Below, in pieces: positions 1 through 5,827 of a DNA stretch of 7,265 nt (within the stretch, counting starts at the first letter, position 1; every line of letters starts with the position of its first letter). A program made the translations under genes and the position numbers. Source of the DNA: Pseudomonadota bacterium (GTDB lineage: Bacteria; Pseudomonadota; Gammaproteobacteria; Burkholderiales; Burkholderiaceae_D). The DNA lies in NCBI GenBank assembly GCA_023392035.1, contig JAEVZY010000295.1:1-7265 (forward strand), in the 5' to 3' direction. Under the pieces are notes generated by a model that was not told the origin of the DNA, made no database searches, and saw only the letters and a program-made list of their open reading frames with translations.

Positions 1-692
1 GTCAGGGACAGATACTTCTGCACCTGCTCGAATTTATTGGCGGTGATCACCGACAGCGGGTTTTCCTGGCCATCCACCGTGCCCTGCTGCATGGCGGAGA
101 ACACTTCGGTGAAGGACATCGGGGTCGGGATCAAACCAAAGCCCTTGTAGGCCTGGATGTGCACCGGGTTTTCCATGGTGCGGATCTTCAGGCCGCGCAA
201 GTCATCCGGATTGACCACGGCGTGCTTGTTGTTGGTCATGTGGCGGAAACCGTTCTCGCCCCAGGCCAGGGCCTTGAAACCCTTGGCGTCGAATTTTTTC
301 AGCATGTCCTGGCCGATCGGGCCATCCAGCACAGCGCGCGCATGGGCGTAGTCACGGAACAGGAAAGGCACGTCCAGGATTTTCACTTCCGGCACGAAGT
401 TGGGCAGCGGGCCGGTGGAAGTCCAGGTCAGCTCTTGCGTGCCCAGTTGCACCGCTTCCGTGGCTTCGCGCTCGCCGCCCAGGGCGCCGCCGTAGAAGGT
501 CTGGATCTTGTAGCGGCCGTTGGTACGCTTTTCAACTTCCTTTGCCAGCGTATCGATCGCCACGCCCTGGTGCGAATTCTGCGCGGTCGAAATCGAGATG
601 CGCATCGTGACCGGGGCGGCCGATGCCGGGCTGAAGCTGAAGGCGGCAGCGGCGGCGGCCACTGCCAGGGCGGTCAGGCGAAATGCTTTCAT
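1..692 (-). CDS. TRAP transporter solute-binding protein, DctP family (3' end off the window)
   Basis: This is the periplasmic binding protein of a tripartite ATP-independent (TRAP) importer, which captures an organic acid and delivers it to the DctQ/DctM membrane subunits. 230 codons are visible before the window edge; the usual length is about 330. A Sec signal peptide is clear: MKAFR, an alanine-rich hydrophobic stretch (residues 7-20), and an ASA cleavage site near residue 25. The family ligand residues align well: R150 in GFRHMTN, R171 in LRGLKIRTMEN and N211 in QGTVDGQENP have nearly the spacing of R127/R147/N187 in SiaP. R171 normally binds the substrate carboxylate. The start is supported by GAGGAG at 699-704, 6 nt upstream. 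It lies 95 nt downstream of otnI on the same strand, so it probably imports the acid used by the Otn enzymes, likely D-erythronate (inference). DctQM genes would be expected just beyond position 1. Confidence 0.93.
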   Translation of the reverse strand, partial: MKAFRLTALAVAAAAAAFSFSPASAAPVTMRISISTAQNSHQGVAIDTLAKEVEKRTNGRYKIQTFYGGALGGEREATEAVQLGTQELTWTSTGPLPNFVPEVKILDVPFLFRDYAHARAVLDGPIGQDMLKKFDAKGFKALAWGENGFRHMTNNKHAVVNPDDLRGLKIRTMENPVHIQAYKGFGLIPTPMSFTEVFSAMQQGTVDGQENPLSVITANKFEQVQKYLSL

Positions 693-698
693 GGGAGT

Positions 699-704
699 CT
701 CCTC
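699..704 (-). promoter_or_regulatory. Strong ribosome binding site of the TRAP binding-protein gene
   Basis: On the minus strand GAGGAG lies 6 nt before the ATG at 692. It is one of the clearest Shine-Dalgarno matches in the window, in keeping with the high expression that periplasmic binding proteins usually need compared with the enzymes upstream. GAGT and ACTC flank it and could form only a weak 4-bp stem. Confidence 0.7.
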
Positions 705-729
705 AACTCTTGGGATATAAAAAAGAACA

Positions 730-789
730 GCTTGCGGCGTTTGTTCGCGCTTGCGCTTCCGTTTTTCGTTTTCGCTTGCGCTTGTTTTC
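730..789 (-). other. Uracil-free intergenic leader between otnI and the TRAP gene
   Basis: These 60 nt contain no A on the plus strand, so the minus-strand transcript has no U here, only A, C and G (about half A). The stretch starts immediately after the U of the otnI stop codon and ends before the U-rich TTCTTTTTTATAT run that precedes the TRAP ribosome binding site. Such RNA cannot form A-U or G-U pairs and should be largely single-stranded. It contains no intrinsic terminator and no convincing promoter, so read-through from otnI to the TRAP gene is the simplest reading. The role is unknown; a spacer or translation-modulating leader is possible. Confidence 0.6.
748..783. repeat. 11-bp direct repeat CGCTTGCGCTT, two copies
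   Basis: CGCTTGCGCTT occurs at 748-758 and again at 773-783, 25 bp apart. The 14 bp between them are simple T/C/G runs. Each copy is itself built from tandem CGCTT/GCGCTT units, so slippage or duplication in a low-complexity spacer is a likely origin. No protein-binding role can be assigned. Confidence 0.65.
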
Positions 790-1573
790 ACGATTGTTTT
801 CGATACGGGGCAAACCAGCCCAGTCCTTCGATCGTGCCTTTGGCCGGACGGTATTCGCAACCGATCCAACCTTCATAACCCAGCTCGTCCAGCATCTGGA
901 ACAGCCAGGGGTAATTCACTTCGCCCACATCCGGCTCGTTGCGCGCCGGGACGCTGGCGATCTGGATATGGCCCACCTGCGACTGCCAGCGCTTGAAGCG
1001 CATGGCGATATCGCCTTCCACGATCTGCACGTGGTAGAAGTCCATCTGCACCTTCAGGTTGGGCGCGCCCACTTCCTCGCGCACGGCATGCGCCTGTGCC
1101 TGGGTGTTCAGGTAATAGCCGGGGATGTCGCGCGTGTTGATCGGCTCGATCAGCACTTCCAAACCGTGCTTGGCGGCTTCCGCGCAGGCGTAGCGCAGAT
1201 TGTCCACGTAAGTGCTGCGCAGCTGCGCATCCTTGACCCCGGCCGGGCGCAGGCCCGCCATCGCATGCAGGCGCGGCGTGCCCAGCGCCAGTGCATATTC
1301 GATGGCCGTTGCCACGCCCTGGCGAAACTCGGCTTCGCGTCCCGGCAAGGCCGCCATGCCGCGCTCGCCACGGGTCCAATCGCCGGGCGGCATATTGAAC
1401 AGCACGTTCTGCAAGCCATTGGATTTGAGCGCCTGTGCCACGTCTTCCTTGCCATGCTCGTAGGGGAAGAGGAATTCGACTCCGGCAAATCCGGCGCGCG
1501 CGGCCTCGCCGAAGCGCTCCAGGAAAGGCACTTCGGTAAACATCATCGACAGGTTGGCGGCGAACTTGGGCAT
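788..1573 (-). CDS. otnI: 2-oxo-tetronate isomerase OtnI (hydroxypyruvate isomerase family)
   Basis: A 261-aa cytoplasmic TIM-barrel sugar isomerase of the Hyi/YgbM family. In the acid-sugar pathway it converts 2-oxo-tetronate (2-dehydro-erythronate) to 3-oxo-tetronate, the substrate of OtnK. The N-terminus MPKFAANLSMMFTEVPFLER and the segments LFNMPPGDW (58-66), LIEPINTRDIPGYYL (141-155) and VQMDFYHVQ (175-183) are typical of the family. Metal and catalytic residues appear intact: E143, D178, Q204 (GHIQIA) and E240, within one residue of those I recall for E. coli YgbM (E142, D177, Q203, E240). The ATG lies 6 nt after the otnC stop and has no good Shine-Dalgarno sequence, so translation may depend on ribosomes finishing otnC. 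True hydroxypyruvate isomerase activity is the alternative, but the otnK/otnC neighbours favour OtnI. Confidence 0.93.
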   Translation of the reverse strand: MPKFAANLSMMFTEVPFLERFGEAARAGFAGVEFLFPYEHGKEDVAQALKSNGLQNVLFNMPPGDWTRGERGMAALPGREAEFRQGVATAIEYALALGTPRLHAMAGLRPAGVKDAQLRSTYVDNLRYACAEAAKHGLEVLIEPINTRDIPGYYLNTQAQAHAVREEVGAPNLKVQMDFYHVQIVEGDIAMRFKRWQSQVGHIQIASVPARNEPDVGEVNYPWLFQMLDELGYEGWIGCEYRPAKGTIEGLGWFAPYRKQS

Positions 1574-1579
1574 GGGGGC

Positions 1580-2218
1580 TCAGCTTTTCAGGTTGAAGGT
1601 CTGTTCCAGTTCAGCGATCTGCTCGGCGTTGAGCGGCCGGGTGGCCGAGCCGCGCAGCAGGAGGAACAGCTTGGCAGTTTCTTCCAGCTCTTCGCTGGCC
1701 TGCATGGCCGCATCCAGGTCTTTGCCGGACACCACCGGGCCGTGATTGGCCAGCAGCAGGGCCTGGTGGCTGGCGGCCAGGCCGCGTATGGCTTCGGCCA
1801 ATTGCGGATCGCCCGGACGGTGATACGGCACCAGCGGCAGCCGGCCCACTTTCATGACGAAATAAGCAGTCAAGGGCGGAATGCAGGAGCAGGCATCCAG
1901 TCCATCCATGCAGGACACGGCGGCCGAATGGGTGGAGTGCAAATGCACGATGGCGCCCGCCCCTTTGCGCTCTTCGTACATGGCGCGATGCAGGAAAGCT
2001 TCCTTGGAAGGCGCATCGCCCGAGACCAGGCGGCCTTGCCAGTCCAGCTTGGACAGGCGCGCCGGGTCCAGCTTGCCGAGACAGGAATTGGTGGGCGTGA
2101 GCAGCCAGCCGTCGTCGGTGCGCACGCTGATGTTGCCGCTGCTGCCGTGGGCCAGGCCGCCCGCATACAGGGAGGCGCCGCACTGGCAGATTTGCTCGCG
2201 CAAGGCGGATTCGTTCAT
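1580..2218 (-). CDS. otnC: 3-oxo-tetronate 4-phosphate decarboxylase OtnC (class II aldolase family)
   Basis: A 212-aa class II aldolase/adducin-fold enzyme. In the Otn pathway it decarboxylates 3-oxo-tetronate 4-phosphate to dihydroxyacetone phosphate and CO2. Family hallmarks are the phosphate-binding HGSSGNIS (24-31), TPTNSCLG (41-48), the HLH zinc motif at H92 and H94, the third zinc ligand H159 in LLLANHGPV, and the catalytic acid E73 in SKEAFLHRAMY. These positions almost match fuculose-phosphate aldolase (E73, H92, H94, H155). The length is normal for the family. The ATG at 2218 overlaps the otnK stop by 4 nt (ATGA), with GGAG about 9 nt upstream; the frame stays open to 2701, but that extension is shadow sequence inside otnK. 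An L-fuculose-phosphate aldolase-type activity is a less likely alternative, given the otnK and otnI neighbours. Confidence 0.93.
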   Translation of the reverse strand: MNESALREQICQCGASLYAGGLAHGSSGNISVRTDDGWLLTPTNSCLGKLDPARLSKLDWQGRLVSGDAPSKEAFLHRAMYEERKGAGAIVHLHSTHSAAVSCMDGLDACSCIPPLTAYFVMKVGRLPLVPYHRPGDPQLAEAIRGLAASHQALLLANHGPVVSGKDLDAAMQASEELEETAKLFLLLRGSATRPLNAEQIAELEQTFNLKS

Positions 2219-3483
2219 ACGAGCACGCTCCACGCCTTGCTGAAGAAATCGGTGCTGCCGAAGTTGCCGGACTTCAGGGCCAGCGCCAGCCGTTCCGGCG
2301 CGCCCAGTGTGGTGGTCCAGGGCACGCCGGGATCGATCTGCGGGCCGATCACCAGGCCTTGCACGCCCAGCGCCTGCACCACCGCGCCCGAGGTCTCGCC
2401 GCCGGCCACCAGCATCTGGCGCACGCCAAGCTCGACCAAGCCGCACGCGATCTGCGCCAGCGCCTGTTCCACCAGCGTGCCGGCGCGCTCGACGCCCAGT
2501 TGCGCCTGCACCGCCTTCACCTGCTCCGGGTTGGCGGTGGCATAGACCAGGGGCGTTTGCCGGGGCAGCAGGCCTTGCGCCCACTGCACGGCCTGCCCCA
2601 CTACGTCCTGGCCTTGGGCCAGCGCCAGCGGATCGATTGCAAAAGTCGGACCGCCGCGCGCAATGTAATGCGCCACCTGGGCATTGGTGGCGGTGGAACA
2701 ACTGCCGGAAATGATGGCGCGGCTGCCGCGCGGCACCTGCAGGCGATCCGCGACCACGCCTTCCTTGAGCAGGCCGGCGCGGCGGAAATTGGCCGGCATG
2801 CCCAGCGCGATGCCGGACCCGGCGGTAACCAGCGGCATGCCATCCAGCGCGGCGCCGATAGCCAGCAAATCCTGGTTGCTGGTGGCGTCGACGATCGCCA
2901 TTTGCACGCCCTCTTGTTTCAGGGCGGCGATGCGGGCGCGGATTGCATCCGCGCCTTGCGACACGTGCTCATGCGAGAGCAGGCCGACCCGACGTGCAGT
3001 CTGCTTTTGCAGCACGCGCACCAGGTTGGCATCGGTCATGGGCGTCAGGGGATGATTGCGCATGCCGCTTTCGGACAGCAATTCATCGCCGACAAACAGA
3101 TAGCCCTTGAAGATGGTGCGCTTGTTTTCCGGGAAGGCCGGACAGGCGATGGTGAAGTCGGTGTCCAGCGCCTGCATCAGCGCATCGGCCACCGGGCCGA
3201 TGTTGCCCTCGTCGGTGGAGTCGAAGGTGGAGCAGTACTTGAAGTAGAACTGGCGGCAGCCCGCGGCGCGCAAAACTTCCAGCGCCGCCAGCGATTCGGC
3301 CACTGCCTGGCTGGCCGGCACGGTGCGCGACTTGAGGGCGATCACCACCGCATCCACATCCGGCGGCAGGGGCGCACTGGGGACGCCTATCATCTGCACC
3401 GTGCGCATGCCGGCGCGTACCAGCATGCCGGCCAGGTCGGTGGCGCCGGTGAAGTCGTCGGCAATGCATCCCAATACGGTCAT
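2215..3483 (-). CDS. otnK: 3-oxo-tetronate 4-kinase OtnK (four-carbon acid sugar kinase, DUF1537)
   Basis: A 422-aa ATP-dependent kinase that phosphorylates 3-oxo-tetronate at C4. The N-terminal sugar-binding domain (about 1-230) begins with GCIADDFTGATDLAGML (5-21), whose ADDFTGA is the family signature, and includes KYCSTFDSTDEGNIGPV (83-98), FPENKRTIFKGYLFVGDELL (117-136) and TAGSGIALG (220-228). The C-terminal nucleotide-binding domain (about 255-420) holds ISGSCSTATNAQV (258-270), the glycine loop VAGGETSGAV (359-368) and ALKSGNFG (402-409). Length and domain order are normal. The ATG overlaps the regulator stop by 4 nt, and AAGGA lies 5 nt upstream inside the regulator gene. The neighbours otnC and otnI favour OtnK over the D- or L-threonate kinases of the same family, such as DtnK, which is paired with PdxA2. 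Confidence 0.95.
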   Translation of the reverse strand: MTVLGCIADDFTGATDLAGMLVRAGMRTVQMIGVPSAPLPPDVDAVVIALKSRTVPASQAVAESLAALEVLRAAGCRQFYFKYCSTFDSTDEGNIGPVADALMQALDTDFTIACPAFPENKRTIFKGYLFVGDELLSESGMRNHPLTPMTDANLVRVLQKQTARRVGLLSHEHVSQGADAIRARIAALKQEGVQMAIVDATSNQDLLAIGAALDGMPLVTAGSGIALGMPANFRRAGLLKEGVVADRLQVPRGSRAIISGSCSTATNAQVAHYIARGGPTFAIDPLALAQGQDVVGQAVQWAQGLLPRQTPLVYATANPEQVKAVQAQLGVERAGTLVEQALAQIACGLVELGVRQMLVAGGETSGAVVQALGVQGLVIGPQIDPGVPWTTTLGAPERLALALKSGNFGSTDFFSKAWSVLV

Positions 3484-4244
3484 GGTTTTCCTTGCTGGAG
3501 CGGATGGCGGCTGAGGAATTCGGGATCGATGCCGCGCGCGCGGCCGGAAGACATTTCCATGTGGCGCCGGGCGGCGTCGCGGGCGGCGTCGACGTCACGG
3601 CGGGCAATGGCATCGAACAGGGCGCGATGCTCGGCCGTGACCTGGTCGCGGGTTTCCTGGCGCTGCGCTTCCCAGGCGCGGGTCAGGCGGATGGTGGAGC
3701 GCAAAAAGTGCCCGAGGTAATCCCACAGGGCCAGGAAATGCGGATTGTTGGTGGCGCGCGCAATCGCGCGGTGGAATTCGATGTCGGCCGCCACCCCATC
3801 GCCGCCGGCGGCGACATCCTCGTCGATTGCGATCAGGCAGTTCTCGATCTGGGCCACTTGGGCCGGGCTGGCGCGCTCGGCGGCCAGGGCGGCGATTTCG
3901 GCTTCCATGCCGCGCCGCAATTCGGCCACCTGCAAGACTTCATTCACCGAATTCATCACCGCGGCATCGATGCGAAACGGCGCGGCCGGCAGATTGCGGG
4001 TGACGAAGACGCCGCTGCCCTGGCGCGATTCAACCAGGCCTTCCGCCCGCAGATGCGATACCGCTTCGCGAATCACGGTGCGCGAGACGCCGAAGCGCTG
4101 GGCCATCTCGCCTTCGGCCGGCAAGCGCGAACCGGGCGTGTAGCTGCCATTGCGGATCAATTCCTGCAAGGCGGCGCGCACCCGCTGCGGCATCTTGGCC
4201 GAAGCGGACAGCGGTTCCATCTGGAGAATCGGATCCTTGGACAT
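3480..4244 (-). CDS. GntR-family transcriptional regulator, FadR/FCD subgroup
   Basis: A 254-aa DNA-binding regulator. The N-terminal winged helix (about 17-85) shows the GntR signature: GSRLPAEGEMAQRFGVSRTVIREAVSHLRAEGLVES followed by the wing RQGSGVFVTRN. The C-terminal all-helical FCD effector domain (about 105-232) has candidate metal ligands D154 and H158 (ADIEFHRAIA), H206 (TAEHRALF) and H228 (ARRHMEM), the usual D/H/H/H set for carboxylate-sensing members. It is the first gene of the otn operon and diverges from denD, so it probably represses both and is released by erythronate or a pathway oxo-acid (inference). The start at 4244 lacks a good Shine-Dalgarno sequence; a second in-frame ATG at 4220 is no better. 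Its stop overlaps the otnK start (ATGA), which ties regulator and kinase synthesis together. Confidence 0.93.
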   Translation of the reverse strand: MSKDPILQMEPLSASAKMPQRVRAALQELIRNGSYTPGSRLPAEGEMAQRFGVSRTVIREAVSHLRAEGLVESRQGSGVFVTRNLPAAPFRIDAAVMNSVNEVLQVAELRRGMEAEIAALAAERASPAQVAQIENCLIAIDEDVAAGGDGVAADIEFHRAIARATNNPHFLALWDYLGHFLRSTIRLTRAWEAQRQETRDQVTAEHRALFDAIARRDVDAARDAARRHMEMSSGRARGIDPEFLSRHPLQQGKP

Positions 4245-4267
4245 GAAGCTGGGGAAAGAAAATCTGT

Positions 4268-4286
4268 GCGAATATCAGATATGCGC
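4268..4286. promoter_or_regulatory. Candidate operator O1: 19-bp inverted repeat
   Basis: GCGAATATCAGATATGCGC is an inverted repeat centred on A4277 in which 8 of 9 arm pairs match; its inner 11 bp, ATATC-A-GATAT, are a perfect palindrome. It sits in the divergent spacer between the GntR regulator and denD, where a dimeric FadR-type repressor would be expected to bind. Relative to the proposed regulator promoter it covers about -4 to +15, so bound protein would block initiation or early elongation. The match to a GntR operator is inferred from position and symmetry; the family half-sites I know often carry GT...AC cores, which this site lacks. Confidence 0.55.
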
Positions 4287-4297
4287 TTATCATATAA
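4287..4297. promoter_or_regulatory. Candidate operator O2: TTAT-CAT-ATAA
   Basis: Two perfect 4-bp arms flank a 3-bp spacer, the same geometry as the FadR site TGGT-NNN-ACCA. It directly abuts O1, with centres 15 bp apart, and overlaps the -10 element proposed for the regulator gene. A 14-bp symmetric block, GATATGCGCTTATC (4278-4291, 6 of 7 pairs), bridges O1 and O2, so the true operator unit could be any of these three overlapping symmetries. Binding here would occlude RNA polymerase. Confidence 0.45.
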
Positions 4298-4317
4298 CTT
4301 CATAACCAAGCCAACAA
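4289..4317 (-). promoter_or_regulatory. Candidate sigma-70 promoter of the gntR-otnKCI operon
   Basis: On the minus strand, a -35 of TTGTTG (4317-4312) and a -10 of TATGAT (4294-4289, five of six consensus bases) are separated by exactly 17 bp. Initiation would be near 4282, leaving a leader of about 38 nt before the ATG at 4244. The -35 is weak (only the TTG matches). The overlap with both inverted repeats fits a repressible, self-controlled promoter. I found no comparably good promoter for denD in the same spacer. Confidence 0.45.
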
Positions 4318-4383
4318 GAGTTCCTTGCGCCAATTCTTTTACCGGATAGCGCGGACTCGGCACTTGCGAGCGAAGAGGATGGA

Positions 4384-5370
4384 ATGGAAGTTTTGATCAC
4401 GGGCGGCGCCGGCCTGCTGGGCGCGCGCCTGGCGAAGAAGCTGCTGGAGCGCGGCACCCTGGCCAATGGCGAAGGCCGGCAAACCGAAATCAGCAAGATC
4501 ACCCTGCTGGACGTGGTGCCGGCGCGCGGTTTCGAGGATGCGCGGGTGCAGGTGGAAACGGGCGACATCACCGACGCCGCCACCATCGCGCGTCTGGTGA
4601 CGCCGCAAACGCAATCGATATTTCACCTGGCGGCAATCGTCAGCGGCCAGGCCGAAGCCGAATTCGAGCTCGGCATGAAGATCAATTTCGATGCCACCCG
4701 GGCGCTGCTGGAGCAGGCGCGCAAGAACGGCAACAAGCCGCGCGTGGTGTTCACTTCATCGGTGGCGGTGTTCGGCGGCGAGCTGCCGGCGCGGGTGTCG
4801 GACGATCAACTCCTGATGCCGCAAAGCTCATATGGCGCGCAAAAGGTGATGGGCGAATTGCTGGTGCAGGATTACAGCCGCAAGGGCTACATCGATGGCC
4901 GCGCCTTGCGCATGCCCACCGTCTGCGTGCGGCCGGGCGTACCCAACAAGGCCGCGTCCGGCTTTGCCAGCGGCATCATTCGCGAACCGCTCAATGGCGT
5001 GGAAGCCGTCTGCCCGGTGGCCGCCAGCACGCCGATGTGGTTGCTGTCGCCGCGTTTTGCGATCGATGCCCTGGTGCATGGCCATGAGGTCGAAGGCGCC
5101 GCCTTCGGCAGCAGCCGCGCGCTGTCCTTGCCTGGCTTGGCCACGACCGTACAGGAAATGGTGGATGCGCTGGGTCGGGTGGCGGGCCAGCAAACCACAC
5201 AGCGGATTCGCTGGCAGCAAGACCCGGCCATCATCCGCATCGTCAATTCCTGGCCGGGCAACTTCGACACCCGGCGCGCCAACGCCATGGGTTTTGCCGC
5301 CGATGCCGATTTCGACAGCATCGTGCGCGCCTACATCGACGACGAACTGCAAGGCCGGCTGCCGGCCTGA
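4384..5370 (+). CDS. denD: D-erythronate dehydrogenase (extended SDR, NAD-dependent epimerase/dehydratase family)
   Basis: A 328-aa extended short-chain dehydrogenase. DenD oxidises D-erythronate with NAD+ to 2-dehydro-D-erythronate, the OtnI substrate, making this the first step of the pathway. The Rossmann motif TGGAGLLG (6-13) gives the Gly-x-x-Gly-x-x-Gly loop; D43 at the end of the second strand (TLLDVV) suggests NAD rather than NADP; D61 lies in GDITD. Catalytic residues are the TSS at 124-126, Y150 and K154 (SSYGAQK). The long first loop (RGTLANGEGRQTEIS), the RMPTVCVRPG segment (176-185) and the SWPGNFDTRRA segment (289-299) resemble DenD-type proteins from memory. The ATG at 4384 has AAGAGGA at 4373-4379 upstream. 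It diverges from the regulator of otnK-otnC-otnI. A generic sugar epimerase is the alternative, but the context strongly favours DenD. Confidence 0.88.
   Translation: MEVLITGGAGLLGARLAKKLLERGTLANGEGRQTEISKITLLDVVPARGFEDARVQVETGDITDAATIARLVTPQTQSIFHLAAIVSGQAEAEFELGMKINFDATRALLEQARKNGNKPRVVFTSSVAVFGGELPARVSDDQLLMPQSSYGAQKVMGELLVQDYSRKGYIDGRALRMPTVCVRPGVPNKAASGFASGIIREPLNGVEAVCPVAASTPMWLLSPRFAIDALVHGHEVEGAAFGSSRALSLPGLATTVQEMVDALGRVAGQQTTQRIRWQQDPAIIRIVNSWPGNFDTRRANAMGFAADADFDSIVRAYIDDELQGRLPA
5353..5367. terminator. Shared GC-rich hairpin at the denD/arsC convergence
   Basis: GGCCGGC-T-GCCGGCC is a perfect inverted repeat with 7-bp arms around T5360, giving a 6-bp stem with a CTG loop in RNA. 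It covers the last codons of denD, ending directly before the denD TGA (5368-5370), and lies 6 nt past the end of the arsC stop. Neither strand has a following U tract, so it is not a classical intrinsic terminator. It may protect 3' ends or slow polymerase for both converging transcripts. Coincidence in GC-rich coding DNA remains possible. Confidence 0.3.
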
Positions 5371-5373
5371 GGC

Positions 5374-5733
5374 TCAGAGTATCTCCTGCACCAGTTCCGG
5401 CGGCCGGCACAGTCGGGTGCCTTTGGAAGTCACCACGAAGGGCCGGTTGATCAGGATTGGATGGGCCAGCATGGCGTCCAGCATCTGCCCTTCGCCGACG
5501 CCGGGCTGGTCCAGCCCCAGTTCCGCAAACACTTTCTCCTTCGACCGGATCGCCTGCGCCACTGTCAGCCCGGCGTCAGCAATCAGCTGCCGCAACTGTT
5601 CGCGTGAAGGCGGCGTTTTCAGGTAGTCGACAATCTCCGGCTCCAGGCCTGCCGCGCGCAGCAAGTCCAGCGCGCCGCGCGAATTGCTGCAGGCGGGATT
5701 GTGGAAGATGGTCACTTTACGGCTCGCGCGCAT
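5374..5733 (-). CDS. arsC: Arsenate reductase (glutaredoxin-type), ArsC family
   Basis: A 119-aa thioredoxin-fold protein that would reduce arsenate to arsenite with glutathione and glutaredoxin in the cytoplasm. HNPACSNSRGALDLLRAAG (11-29) carries the catalytic cysteine C15. R63, R97 (HPILINRPFVV) and R110 (GTRLCRPPE) match C12, R60, R94 and R107 of plasmid R773 ArsC with a constant offset of three, so the oxyanion-binding set is complete. YLKTPPS (37-43) is also typical. At 119 aa it is shorter than plasmid ArsC (141 aa) and closer in size to chromosomal YfgD-like members, whose physiological substrate is uncertain. The start at 5733 is chosen for the GGAG 5 nt upstream; in-frame ATGs at 5787 and 6042 add unrelated sequence. 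No arsR, arsB or acr3 is visible nearby. It converges on denD with a 3-bp gap. Confidence 0.88.
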   Translation of the reverse strand: MRASRKVTIFHNPACSNSRGALDLLRAAGLEPEIVDYLKTPPSREQLRQLIADAGLTVAQAIRSKEKVFAELGLDQPGVGEGQMLDAMLAHPILINRPFVVTSKGTRLCRPPELVQEIL

Positions 5734-5827
5734 TTTTTCTCCGGCTGCGGAATTTAGTTGATATATTCGGCAGAAGGATAAGGCCATTTGCCGTCGCAGC
5801 AAATGAAGCTGGACCGGGGAGAGCACT
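5734..5827. promoter_or_regulatory. Divergent intergenic region between arsC and the diguanylate cyclase
   Basis: This 94-bp spacer must hold both start signals. Its centre (about 5751-5767) is AT-rich. On the plus strand TGATATATT (5759-5767) resembles an extended -10 element, TG-N-TATATT, without a recognisable -35; it would serve the cyclase gene. For arsC a weak -10-like TAAATT occurs on the minus strand, with poor -35 candidates. No inverted repeat suggestive of an operator was seen. Confidence 0.35.
5816..5821 (+). promoter_or_regulatory. Ribosome binding site fixing the GTG start of the diguanylate cyclase
   Basis: GGGGAG lies 6 nt before the GTG at 5828. No ATG in this frame gives a full-length PAS domain with a comparable upstream site, so this motif decides the start. 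Confidence 0.6.

Noticed and set aside
693..787. A possible promoter for the TRAP gene around TATATC
   Set aside because: No -35 element lies at a suitable distance, and the upstream 60 nt are low-complexity. Read-through from otnI explains expression more simply.
159..878. A plus-strand 239-codon frame over the TRAP gene start
   Set aside because: It runs antisense to a TRAP binding protein with a signal peptide and conserved ligand residues, and crosses the spacer; no family resemblance was seen.
683..2545. A 620-codon plus-strand open frame antisense to otnI and otnC, and similar long frames at 2359-3720 and 3492-4349
   Set aside because: These are mirror frames of well-identified minus-strand genes in GC-rich DNA. 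Their translations are rich in His, Arg, Gln and Ala with no recognisable domain.
2219..2701. An N-terminal extension of otnC up to 2701
   Set aside because: The extra residues are Gly/Ala/Arg-rich shadow sequence inside otnK. The ATG at 2218, coupled to the otnK stop, gives a normal-length class II aldolase.
4320..4383. A possible denD promoter with TTGCGC as the -35
   Set aside because: The sequence 17 bp downstream (AGCGCG) bears no resemblance to a -10 element, and alternative spacings of 14-16 bp are also poor.
4828..5352. A minus-strand 174-codon frame antisense to denD
   Set aside because: denD has intact Rossmann and YxxxK motifs, and the antisense frame has no recognisable family or ribosome site.
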